Shown one piece after another: positions 18,432-26,809 of a stretch of DNA of 64,000 nt. A program made the translations under genes and the position numbers. Every line of letters begins with the position of its first letter. Position 1 is the stretch's first letter. The notes below the pieces were generated by a model. That model saw only the letters and a program-made list of their open reading frames with translations. It searched no databases and had not been told where the DNA came from. The stretch spans positions 28,836 through 92,835 of the forward strand of contig JAILHK010000008.1 in assembly GCA_024695815.1 (NCBI GenBank), given 5' to 3'. Source of the DNA: Prevotella sp. (GTDB lineage Bacteria > Bacteroidota > Bacteroidia > Bacteroidales > Bacteroidaceae).

Positions 18432-19320
18432 AGTTCATCATTAATAGTTCTGTCAGTTTTCCTCGCTTTTCTGGGTTGGCATTGATGAATCGAGAGGCGA
18501 ATACCCGTTCAATCCGATAGTCCTTATATAGTTCCTCGAAGAAGGTGTCCTCAGGATTCTTGGCTGAGCAATCTGCGTTGCTTTCCATCCAGTAACAGCC
18601 AGCATCATCTAGTTGACGACAAAAAGCTGCCAGCGCCCTTTGGTCATCATCATTGAAATCACCTCTAGCATATGCCGTAAAACTCGAAGTAGCATCCAGT
18701 GGACGATAGGGAGGATCAAGATAAACAAATGTTAGTCCATCGATATGCTGAATCGTTTGTGCATAATCGCCCTGACAGATTTCAACTTGCGCAGATTGCA
18801 GAAGTTGACTGTCAGTCCTTAATAGTTTTCCATTGCATATAGTTGGATTAGCATGTTTACCAAATGGCACATTAAACTGTCCCCGTCTGTTAACTCTAAA
18901 AAGGCCATTAAAACATGTCTTATTCAAGAATATCAGTTGGGATGACCTGTCTATATCATCACCGATATGCTGGTTGTATTGCTCACGCACCTCGTAGAAC
19001 ATCTGGCTTCGCCCGTTTTGGTCAGTTATGGCCAAATACTTATTCTCTAATTTTTCAAGATTATCAATGAGCGCTTCTACTTCATCCTTAATAATTCGGT
19101 AAGTAAGAATCAGGTCTTCATTGATATCATTGATTACGGCTTTCCTAATGTTGCGAAAATGCTGCAACATATAGAATAGCATTGCTCCACCGCCTACAAA
19201 CGGTTCTACGTAAGTGAAAGGTTCTTGCTTAATTCTCTCTGGCAGCTGTTCAGACAACTGACTTAATAATTGTCCTTTGCCTCCTGCCCATTTCAAAAAA
19301 GGTTTTGCCTCTATGCTCAT
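18424..19320 (-). CDS. dpnM: Dam-family adenine methyltransferase (DpnM-like)
   Basis: KPFLKWAGGKGQLLSQL (FxGxG region), FVYLDPPYRPL; start MSIEAKPFLKWAGGKG at 19320 chosen over the 19374 extension. Confidence 0.93.
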   Translation of the reverse strand: MSIEAKPFLKWAGGKGQLLSQLSEQLPERIKQEPFTYVEPFVGGGAMLFYMLQHFRNIRKAVINDINEDLILTYRIIKDEVEALIDNLEKLENKYLAITDQNGRSQMFYEVREQYNQHIGDDIDRSSQLIFLNKTCFNGLFRVNRRGQFNVPFGKHANPTICNGKLLRTDSQLLQSAQVEICQGDYAQTIQHIDGLTFVYLDPPYRPLDATSSFTAYARGDFNDDDQRALAAFCRQLDDAGCYWMESNADCSAKNPEDTFFEELYKDYRIERVFASRFINANPEKRGKLTELLMMNYG

Positions 19321-19324
19321 TGCT

Positions 19325-19351
19325 CTTTTGTCGTTTGGCTGCGGACAAAAG
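19325..19351. promoter_or_regulatory. Hairpin immediately 5' of dpnM
   Basis: CTTTTGTC (19325-19332) / GACAAAAG (19344-19351), 8-bp perfect stem; its 3' arm on the minus strand ends 4 nt from the dpnM ATG. Confidence 0.6.
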
Positions 19352-19377
19352 AAAGCGTACCCTCCTCCAATCATCCC

Positions 19378-19511
19378 TTAACGAAGGCCGTCCACCACAG
19401 AAGCCCGTACAGAGAGATGAAAGGAAGGGGTACGCCTATACAGCATAGGCGTATCCTCATCCCCAGAGACTCTCTGTAACTTAAACTTGTTTGGTGGACT
19501 GTTTTCGTTAA
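19378..19511. other. 134-bp extended imperfect palindrome in the dpn leader
   Basis: Nested arms TTAACGAA/TTCGTTAA, GTCCACCA/TGGTGGAC, TACAGAGAG/CTCTCTGTA, TACGCCTAT/ATAGGCGTA around a 5-nt loop ACAGC. Confidence 0.9.
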
Positions 19512-19585
19512 AAGTCTCTTAGAACTTAGATACTGCTATCTAATTCCACATAGTTAGCCAGCGCTCATAGTGAGCAATAAGCAGT

Positions 19586-19593
19586 TGCAAAGT
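19586..19593 (-). promoter_or_regulatory. Bacteroidetes -7 box upstream of the dpn leader
   Basis: Minus-strand TAACTTTGCAAC with upstream TTG/TTTTG; would give a leader of roughly 250 nt to dpnM. Confidence 0.5.
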
Positions 19594-19635
19594 TAAGCAT
19601 TTCCATCGACAAAACAAGCGTTCTGCTTTGCTTTT

Positions 19636-19803
19636 TCACCTTTTCACGCTGATTTCTGTTTCTACGTAGTCAGAAGCATCAAGAACAATTTCGCAGTTTC
19701 GGTACATCTGTCTCACCATCTCAACGGCATCATCTTCATTTTCTGCATCCGTCTCAATAATGCGACTCAACACCTCTGTCAGTTTTATTCTATACTTCGT
19801 CAT
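19636..19803 (-). CDS. dpnD: DpnD/PcfM family small protein
   Basis: MTKYRIKLTEVLSRIIETDAENEDDAVEMVRQMYRNCEIVLDASDYVETEISVKR; DpnD-PcfM-like motif. Start at 19803 chosen over 19863 because of the -7 box TACTTTTG at 19812-19819. Confidence 0.8.
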   Translation of the reverse strand: MTKYRIKLTEVLSRIIETDAENEDDAVEMVRQMYRNCEIVLDASDYVETEISVKR

Positions 19804-20211
19804 ACGAATTGCAAAAGTACCAAAAATCAACGATGATTTTGCTCTTAGATCAGAACTTAACAAAAAAGATCAAAAAAGATCAAATCAAAGAAAAAACCAC
19901 CCTTCCTTTGACTTGATTAGTGATATTAATGTTCATTGACGACTACGCCACTATAAGCATTTTTTCTTTAATTAGTGTAGATAATTTAGTAGGTTAAGAG
20001 TTGAGAGGTTGTTTATGCTCAGTGCAAAGATACTAATTTTTTAGCAAATCATCTTATCGAAAGTTCTAAATTACTAAACGAAAAGAGGAAAAAATGTAGA
20101 ATAGTTAATTTTTACATAAAAACTTGACCACCTTATGGTAAAAATGATTATTTTTGTTCCCAAATAACTCGTCGTTTACCTTAAAACGACGAATTAACTC
20201 TATTAACCACA

Positions 20212-20343
20212 ATGAAAAATACTTTGTTATTTCTTACTTGTATAATTGTATTGATGACGGGGTGTAGAGAAACAGGAAAGGACGTATTTTATAAGCAATT
20301 TAGAAATGATGAACTTGGAATTGAAAAAGATAAAGATTTGTAA
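20212..20343 (+). CDS. Small lipoprotein-like ORF (43 aa), possibly a remnant
   Basis: MKNTLLFLTCIIVLMTGCRETGKDVFYKQFRNDELGIEKDKDL*, lipobox LMTGC; TATTTTTG box ~60 bp upstream. Confidence 0.5.
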   Translation: MKNTLLFLTCIIVLMTGCRETGKDVFYKQFRNDELGIEKDKDL

Positions 20344-20890
20344 GGCGACCAAAGAACAGGCATCAGAGATTGCCCGTTTGATTATGATAGCGATGACAGA
20401 CGAATGCTGTCTCTACTTCTGTGGTGAGGGATACGGACTGGATGATTTCCGCAAGATGATGACCATGCTGGTTGAACAAGAAGATTCGCAGTATAGCTAC
20501 AGGAACACCCTGGTGGCTATGGACGGGCATCAGGTTGTGGGCTGTTCAGTGAGTTATGATGGCAGCCAACTACACGCGTTGCGTTTGGCTTTCATCAAGG
20601 CTGCCAAGGAATATCTCGGCAAGGACCACTCGGGTATGGAGGATGAGACACAGGCAGGGGAGCTGTATCTTGACTCGCTGGCCGTACTACCAGAATATCG
20701 CCGTCAGGGAATAGCGAGAGCATTGCTGCTGGCAACCAAGGAGCGAGCCAATCAACACGGGCTACCTCATGTTGGCCTTCTGGTGGACACCGATAATCCT
20801 AATGGCGAAGCACTCTACTCGTCTGTCGGTTTCCGATACGTAGGGGACAACAGATGGGGTGGACATCCCATGAAACACATGATCCTGTAG
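20306..20890 (+). CDS. GNAT family N-acetyltransferase
   Basis: ELYLDSLAVLPEYRRQGIARALLLATKERANQHGLPHVGLLVDTDNPNGEALYSSVGFRYVGD. Confidence 0.93.
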   Translation: MMNLELKKIKICKATKEQASEIARLIMIAMTDECCLYFCGEGYGLDDFRKMMTMLVEQEDSQYSYRNTLVAMDGHQVVGCSVSYDGSQLHALRLAFIKAAKEYLGKDHSGMEDETQAGELYLDSLAVLPEYRRQGIARALLLATKERANQHGLPHVGLLVDTDNPNGEALYSSVGFRYVGDNRWGGHPMKHMIL

Positions 20891-20961
20891 CGAGGCACTG
20901 AATCGCTGCGATCCGGTATCATTTTCTTAGTTTTTTTCGCGTGACACTTGCCTGCAGGTCT

Positions 20962-21184
20962 TTAGCGCTTGTTGCTGAAGAACATGCCGGTGAGGATGAG
21001 CATCGTGCCGATAAGGAAGTAGAGGGTGATGCGCTCGGAGAGCATGAGCCAGGCGAAGAGAACGGTGGTGACGGGGTTGAAATAGACGTAGTTGGTGGCC
21101 ACGACGGCACCAAGCTTCTTCAGGGCCCAGTTCCACGCGATGAAGCAGATCATGGAGGCCACGCAGCCCAGCCACCCGAGGTTG
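20962..21184 (-). pseudogene. 3' fragment of an EamA/DMT transporter gene
   Basis: Encodes only GCVASMICFIAWNWALKKLGAVVATNYVYFNPVTTVLFAWLMLSERITLYFLIGTMLILTGMFFSNKR, same as the C-terminus of the intact gene at 25817-26713; ungapped ~219-nt match to 25821-26039. Confidence 0.9.
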
Positions 21185-21290
21185 TTTATGCTCAATGCAA
21201 AGATACTAATTATTTTGTAAATCACAACTGGTTGCTGTGCCAGAGCAACAAAATTGTGGCTCACACTGGTCTAAATGACTAATTTAATTC

Positions 21291-22316
21291 TTATTCGGAG
21301 TCTTTCTCTTCAAATGGCAGTTCGCCCAGATATTTGTCAAAGTCGCTTTGGAACAGACGGTCCTGAATAATTCGATACTTCTCAAATTCAGTTTCAGCAT
21401 GTAGCACAGCCTCTTCATGAGTTACACTACCAGCATCGTTCAACAAAGGGCGCTCGTCGCTACTCAGATAGGCATCAATACGTTTGGCCCAGTCTTCCAT
21501 CGTCATAGGGATATGACGCTTGGCTCGGCTCTCAGCAAAATCGAGCACAGCAGTTACGATATGCCCCATATCGTCGAGTTCCATCTCATTCAGATAATTC
21601 TTGGCGATAGAAACATCCGTCTTAACAATTTTTCCGTCAGGCGCATTCTCCCAAGTGGTTAGTCCCATGTGCTCTTTTTCAGCATCGGCCCGCTCCATGA
21701 TGAGCTCCGCTGCCGTATGCTGATGCACAGCATAGTGCATCTTGTTTTGAATGCGCTTATAGAACAGCCGTGTGGTAGGTGCATCCTTGTTGTAGTCCAT
21801 GCTGGTGGCATAGATATCTGTGAGCTTTTGGTAGAAACGACGCTCTGAAAGACGAATCTCTCGAATCTCTGCCAGCAGGTGCTCAAAGTAATCCTCGCCC
21901 AAGAAGGTTCCATTCTCCATGCGCTTCCTATCAAGCACATAGCCACGGATGGCATACTCACGCAACACACTGGTTGCCCACTGGCGGAACTGAGTGGCAC
22001 GGATGCTGTTCACACGATAGCCCACGCTGATGATAGCGTCGAGATTGTAATATTGCGTATTATATTGCTTACCATCAGAAGCTGTTCGTCGGAATTTCCG
22101 ACAAACTGACTCTTTAACCAATTCACCAGTATTAAAAGCATTTTGCAGATGCTCTGTTATTGTTGATCGCCCTTTGTCAAAAAGTACTGCAATAGCATCC
22201 TGTGTACACCAAATTGTTTCTTCGGCATACATAACTTCGATTCCCTGTTCCTTCGCCTCGGCCTGGAAAATCAGGAACTCGGCCGTACTGTTTCTTATCT
22301 CGAATTTCTTAGGCAT
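21291..22316 (-). CDS. rhuM: RhuM family protein
   Basis: ETIWCTQDAIAVLFDKGRSTITEHLQNAFNTGELVKESVCRKFRRTASDGKQYNTQYYNLDAIISVGYRVNSIRATQFRQWATSVLREYAIRGYVLD. Confidence 0.93.
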   Translation of the reverse strand: MPKKFEIRNSTAEFLIFQAEAKEQGIEVMYAEETIWCTQDAIAVLFDKGRSTITEHLQNAFNTGELVKESVCRKFRRTASDGKQYNTQYYNLDAIISVGYRVNSIRATQFRQWATSVLREYAIRGYVLDRKRMENGTFLGEDYFEHLLAEIREIRLSERRFYQKLTDIYATSMDYNKDAPTTRLFYKRIQNKMHYAVHQHTAAELIMERADAEKEHMGLTTWENAPDGKIVKTDVSIAKNYLNEMELDDMGHIVTAVLDFAESRAKRHIPMTMEDWAKRIDAYLSSDERPLLNDAGSVTHEEAVLHAETEFEKYRIIQDRLFQSDFDKYLGELPFEEKDSE

Positions 22317-22552
22317 ATATGATTAGCTTGTTATTAACCCCGTGACGGAATCACAGTGTTCACTAAGTTGTTTATGTACGGTGCAAAGATACTAATATTT
22401 TAGCAAAATTGTTTCATATGCTATGATATTTCGTTCATTGGAATAATCACGTTCCTATTTGACCTGTTATTTTCAAACAGTTCAAATGACAGAAACTACT
22501 TTTGCAATGTTTTTACAACTCATTTGTTTTTTACGCAATAACTAAATTAATT

Positions 22553-24094
22553 ATGAAAAGAACTATTTATTATTTCTGCCGACAACGGTTCTTCGGTTTT
22601 CCATTAGCGATGATCTGTATGGCACTGATGGGCTGCACAAAAGCGGCCGACGACATCATCATTCCACCAGCATCACTTACTCTTGATGCTTTCTACACGG
22701 GCTACATCAGTAGCACAGAACAGGACAATGGGGTGGTTTGGACGTGGTCACTCCTTCCTGACAACATGCAGATGGACATCACCATCACTTGCAACGGCAT
22801 TCCATACTGCCATGAAACTACACGCGCCACAACCCTCATTCAAAAGGATCTTGATACTAATGTGCGTTACGACTACCTGTTCCGACTCTTCGACGGCACC
22901 CATTACAGCGATGCTATCATGAAGACCTACACCCGCCAGGGAGCCACAAAACCACAACAGCTCTGCGTTGAACAGCAAGAGGGTACCGACGCCTACGAAC
23001 TGTTGGTCAGCTGGACACCGAGCTACGACGCAACCGAGATTCTGCTGAAAGGAACCAATGGCATCCGAATGGTACAGGAAACACTGAAAGGCGATGCCAC
23101 CACATATACGATAGATCAAATTACCGACAACGAGACGTGGACCTTCGAGCTGACGGCACTGAATGAAAAGGGTAACTCGCTGCCTGTGACCACCATCTTC
23201 AAGTCGGGCAAACAAAAGGTGGCTTTTCTGAGCCAGTATGCCTCACCTGAGGAGTGCGTGAACATGGGCGACGATGATGAAGCCAGCGCATGGCTGTGGT
23301 TTCACGAAACATATCCCAACAGCAAGTTTCTCAGCGCTTCCGACATCAAAGCGACAGAGGATCTTGCCGACTATCGGGTGCTCTTCTATATACGCGATAT
23401 AGACAGCGGAAACGAAGACGACGCATGGAACCAGCCAGTCAGCATTCAGCAGGCCACGCCCTATATACGCGAGTGGTATAAGGCGGGTGGAAACATGGTA
23501 CTGTGGCAGCACGCCGTGGCATTCATCACCGATCTGGGACGCATGGACAGAGACATGATGCGCAGTGTGGATCACCGGGTGACCATAGGCAACGGCAGCT
23601 GGAATGGAGGCATCTGGCACATGGCAGTACAGATAAACCCTGGCAGCTATTTCGTGGAGGACTTCTCCTCTCATCCTCTCTATAAGGATGTAGATGTGCG
23701 CACCGACGGACGTTCTAAGTATGTGACCGTGAAAGGACCAGCATGGACTGAAGACCATAATATCGTGTTCCATAACCTGCCAAGTCTGATAACAGGTTAC
23801 AACAACCAGGACCCCCGCTGCTACGATGCACTGACTGAGATTTACGGCATCTACCCACTGGGGGTATGGGACTCACAGATAGACTGGGTGAGTCAGCTCA
23901 ACGTATGGGAAGCCCGTCAGGGCAATACCGAGTGTCGAGGCACGCTGCTATGCATAGGCAACGGTGGCTGTGAGTTCTCTTACAAGAATAGCGACGGCAC
24001 GCCCGACAAGAATGCTTATCCGCACAATAGTCAGTACCAGTCAAATATTTTAAAAATGGCAAGAAACGCAATAGAGTACCTTAAAACACGATAA
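22553..24094 (+). CDS. DUF4960 / Fn3-like lipoprotein (probable glycan-binding protein of a fructan locus)
   Basis: Lipobox ALMGC; KVAFLSQYASPEECVNMGDDDEASAWLWFHETYPNSKFLSASDI; next to GH32. Start moved to 22553 because the ORF-track start overlaps the TACTTTTG box at 22497. Confidence 0.75.
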   Translation: MKRTIYYFCRQRFFGFPLAMICMALMGCTKAADDIIIPPASLTLDAFYTGYISSTEQDNGVVWTWSLLPDNMQMDITITCNGIPYCHETTRATTLIQKDLDTNVRYDYLFRLFDGTHYSDAIMKTYTRQGATKPQQLCVEQQEGTDAYELLVSWTPSYDATEILLKGTNGIRMVQETLKGDATTYTIDQITDNETWTFELTALNEKGNSLPVTTIFKSGKQKVAFLSQYASPEECVNMGDDDEASAWLWFHETYPNSKFLSASDIKATEDLADYRVLFYIRDIDSGNEDDAWNQPVSIQQATPYIREWYKAGGNMVLWQHAVAFITDLGRMDRDMMRSVDHRVTIGNGSWNGGIWHMAVQINPGSYFVEDFSSHPLYKDVDVRTDGRSKYVTVKGPAWTEDHNIVFHNLPSLITGYNNQDPRCYDALTEIYGIYPLGVWDSQIDWVSQLNVWEARQGNTECRGTLLCIGNGGCEFSYKNSDGTPDKNAYPHNSQYQSNILKMARNAIEYLKTR

Positions 24095-24100
24095 ATCCTT

Positions 24101-25687
24101 ATGAAAATGAATATAATAATAGCAGTAATGGCTCTCATCGCAGTGGCCTGCAAGACAGAAGATCCGAATGTGATACTACAAGAGCGCGCATTCGTGAGCG
24201 GAACATCAGTGAACGTGGAACAAAACATTCCCACAATTGACAACGGATGGTACAGGGAGAAAAACCGTCCACAGATACACTTCACACCAGAAAAGAACTG
24301 GATCAACGACCCCAACGGCATGGTATATGCCAACGGCATTTGGCATCTTTACTACCAATACAACCCCTACGGACACGACTGGGGTAACATCTCGTGGGGC
24401 CACGCCACCTCTACCGACCTGTTTCACTGGAAAGAACAGCCCGTGGTGCTCGAACCCGACGAGCTGGGCTATATCTATTCAGGATCGGCCGTGCTCGACA
24501 AAAACAATACCGCCGGCTTTGGCGAGAATGCCATCGTGGCGATGTACACCGCGCATGGTGCTCACGAACAGCAGTGTATCGCCTACAGCACCGATGGGGG
24601 CATGACTTTCACTAAGTATGAAGGTAACCCTGTCATCAAAAACACCACCCATGGCGACTATCGCGACCCCAAAGTGGTGTGGGACGACGTGACCAGCATG
24701 TGGTACTGCGTCTTCGCGCTGGGCGGAGAGCACACCGCGCAGATATGGAAATCGGCCAACCTCAGGGAATGGAGCATCTGCAGCACCTTCAATGCCAGCG
24801 CATATCCAAAATGCAACGATGGTATATGGGAATGTACCGACCTGTTTCCCATGCAGTACAAAGGCGAACGCAAATGGGTGCTCACGGTGAACATCAGCGG
24901 CGGCGGCCCTGTCCTTGGCTCGGGCACCATGTACTTTGTGGGTGATTTCAACGGCAAACGCTTTGTTGCTGACCACTATAACTACCCCCTCTGGGAAGAC
25001 CACGGCATGGACGACTATGCCAGCGTGACTTGGAGCAATACTGGCGATAGAACGGTGTGCATCGGCTGGATGAACAATCAGGCGTATGGCGGTTATCCGG
25101 TGTCACCTTGGCGCTGCTGCATGACGCTGCCTCGCGAAATGGTGCTGGAGGAATACGATGGACAGCCACTGCTGAAGACCACCATCGTCAGCGAGATTGA
25201 AGGCATCGCCGATGACTGGCACTCGGTGGAGGGGCAGACAGCCTCTATATCATCCTTGCTTGGGGCACTTCCTATGGGTATGAATGGCACAAAACCATCG
25301 CTCGATGCCTATCAGGTAAATGTAACGATAGACACGAGTGCTGACTGCGAGATAAAGCTGTCTAACAGCGTGGAACAGGCCTACACCGTGAAATATCTGG
25401 CGGCAACGAGGGAACTTGTCATCAACCGTGGTGCCAAGACAGGAAACACGGGCTTCCATCCCAACTTCGCCATCCCCGACATGCGCTCATCTATCTTCTC
25501 AAACAAGGAAAAGGTGACGCTCTGCCTGTATGTAGATCAGTCGAATGTAGAGGTTACTACCGACGATGGCTCGGTCATCATGTCAACACTGGTGTTCCCT
25601 GACTTCATCTATGACCAACTGATGGTAAGCGGACAGAAGGCTAAGTCGGAAATCAGAAACCTAAACAGGGTGTGGAAGAAGGATTGA
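24101..25687 (+). CDS. GH32 family fructan hydrolase (levanase/inulinase-like)
   Basis: RPQIHFTPEKNWINDPNGMVYANGIWHLYYQYNPYG...YRDPKVVW...WECTDLF: GH32 catalytic motifs WxNDPNG, RDP, EC. Confidence 0.95.
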   Translation: MKMNIIIAVMALIAVACKTEDPNVILQERAFVSGTSVNVEQNIPTIDNGWYREKNRPQIHFTPEKNWINDPNGMVYANGIWHLYYQYNPYGHDWGNISWGHATSTDLFHWKEQPVVLEPDELGYIYSGSAVLDKNNTAGFGENAIVAMYTAHGAHEQQCIAYSTDGGMTFTKYEGNPVIKNTTHGDYRDPKVVWDDVTSMWYCVFALGGEHTAQIWKSANLREWSICSTFNASAYPKCNDGIWECTDLFPMQYKGERKWVLTVNISGGGPVLGSGTMYFVGDFNGKRFVADHYNYPLWEDHGMDDYASVTWSNTGDRTVCIGWMNNQAYGGYPVSPWRCCMTLPREMVLEEYDGQPLLKTTIVSEIEGIADDWHSVEGQTASISSLLGALPMGMNGTKPSLDAYQVNVTIDTSADCEIKLSNSVEQAYTVKYLAATRELVINRGAKTGNTGFHPNFAIPDMRSSIFSNKEKVTLCLYVDQSNVEVTTDDGSVIMSTLVFPDFIYDQLMVSGQKAKSEIRNLNRVWKKD

Positions 25688-25734
25688 TTAGCTACTTCAT
25701 TCGGGTAGAAACTGATAAACACAAATGAAGTATT

Positions 25735-25773
25735 TTGGGCGGAAACCTATAAAAAAAGCAAGTTTCCGCCCAA
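25735..25773. terminator. 12-bp perfect hairpin 3' of the GH32 gene
   Basis: TTGGGCGGAAAC / GTTTCCGCCCAA; between the convergent GH32 and EamA genes. Confidence 0.6.
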
Positions 25774-25816
25774 GATAAATAACAATTTTATTCAGACAAC
25801 GGAATTGCCTGACACG

Positions 25817-26713
25817 CTATCGCTTGTTGCTGAAGAACATGCCGGTGAGGATGAGCATCGTGCCGATAAGGAAGTAGAGGGTGATGCGCTCGGAGAGCAT
25901 GAGCCAGGCAAAGAGGACGGTGGTGACGGGGTTGAAATAGACGTAGTTGGTGGCTACGACGGCACCGAGCTTCTTGAGGGCCCAGTTCCATGCAATGAAG
26001 CAAATCATAGAGGCTACACAACCCAAGAACAGGAGGTTGAGCACCATCTGGGGGGTGAACACATGGAACACGCGGGGGGTGAAGATCCACACCTCTTCGG
26101 GACGCATCAAGAAGTAGGGGACCATGAACACAAGGCCGTAGAAAAACACCTTGCGGGTGATGAAGAGGGTGCGGTAGTGATGGGTGGCGGGTATCATCAG
26201 CAGCGAATAGAAGGCCCAACAAAGACAGGCACCAAGGGCAAGGGCATCGCCCAGCGGCGAGAGGTGGAGCACGAAATGGCCGTTGAGCACAACAACGACG
26301 ACGCCAAGGGCTGCCATCAGGGTGCCTACGATCTGGATGCCGTGCAGACGCTGGGAGCGATAGAAGAGGCTGATAAGACCGGTGGCAAACAGCGGACTGA
26401 GGCAGACGATGAGCGAGGTATTGGTGGTGGTGGTATAGACCATGGAGGTGTTCTCGGTGAGGAAGTAGAGGGTGCCACCACTGAGACCGAGCAGGGCCAT
26501 GAGCAACTCATCGCGCCACGAGGCGGCAAACCAACGGAACGAGCGGCGCGTCATGGCATAGGCAAGCAGCAGCACGTAGGCAATTATAAATCGCAGGGTG
26601 AAAATCTGGGCTGCCGTGAGGCCGGCCATGAGCAGTAGTTTGGTGTATATAAAGGTGGTGCCCCAAATGGCTACCACAAGAAAGGCTACTAAATGATAAA
26701 CTAGTTTGTTCAT
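25817..26713 (-). CDS. EamA/DMT family transporter
   Basis: MNKLVYHLVAFLVVAIWGTTFIYTKLLLMAGLTAAQIFTLRFIIAYVLLLAYAM; 10-TM pattern. Start 26713 rather than 26764 (promoter TACCTTTG at ~26740). Confidence 0.93.
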   Translation of the reverse strand: MNKLVYHLVAFLVVAIWGTTFIYTKLLLMAGLTAAQIFTLRFIIAYVLLLAYAMTRRSFRWFAASWRDELLMALLGLSGGTLYFLTENTSMVYTTTTNTSLIVCLSPLFATGLISLFYRSQRLHGIQIVGTLMAALGVVVVVLNGHFVLHLSPLGDALALGACLCWAFYSLLMIPATHHYRTLFITRKVFFYGLVFMVPYFLMRPEEVWIFTPRVFHVFTPQMVLNLLFLGCVASMICFIAWNWALKKLGAVVATNYVYFNPVTTVLFAWLMLSERITLYFLIGTMLILTGMFFSNKR

Positions 26714-26809
26714 AATGCTATATAAATGGTATGCAAAGGTACGGTTTATTGACGATACGCACAAATATTATAGTGTTTTTTAAGGGTTCACACAGGCTGT
26801 TTTAAAGCG

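Noticed and set aside
19378-19511. Integron attC site
   Set aside because: Ends (CCTTAAC/GTTAAAA) only approximate RYYYAAC/GTTRRRY; no integron integrase or cassette array.
19320-19595. Retron msr-msd
   Set aside because: Structured non-coding region, but no reverse transcriptase ORF in the window.
14923-19803. Prophage or ICE
   Set aside because: No integrase, capsid, terminase, relaxase or tra genes; M15 and HU genes alone are insufficient.
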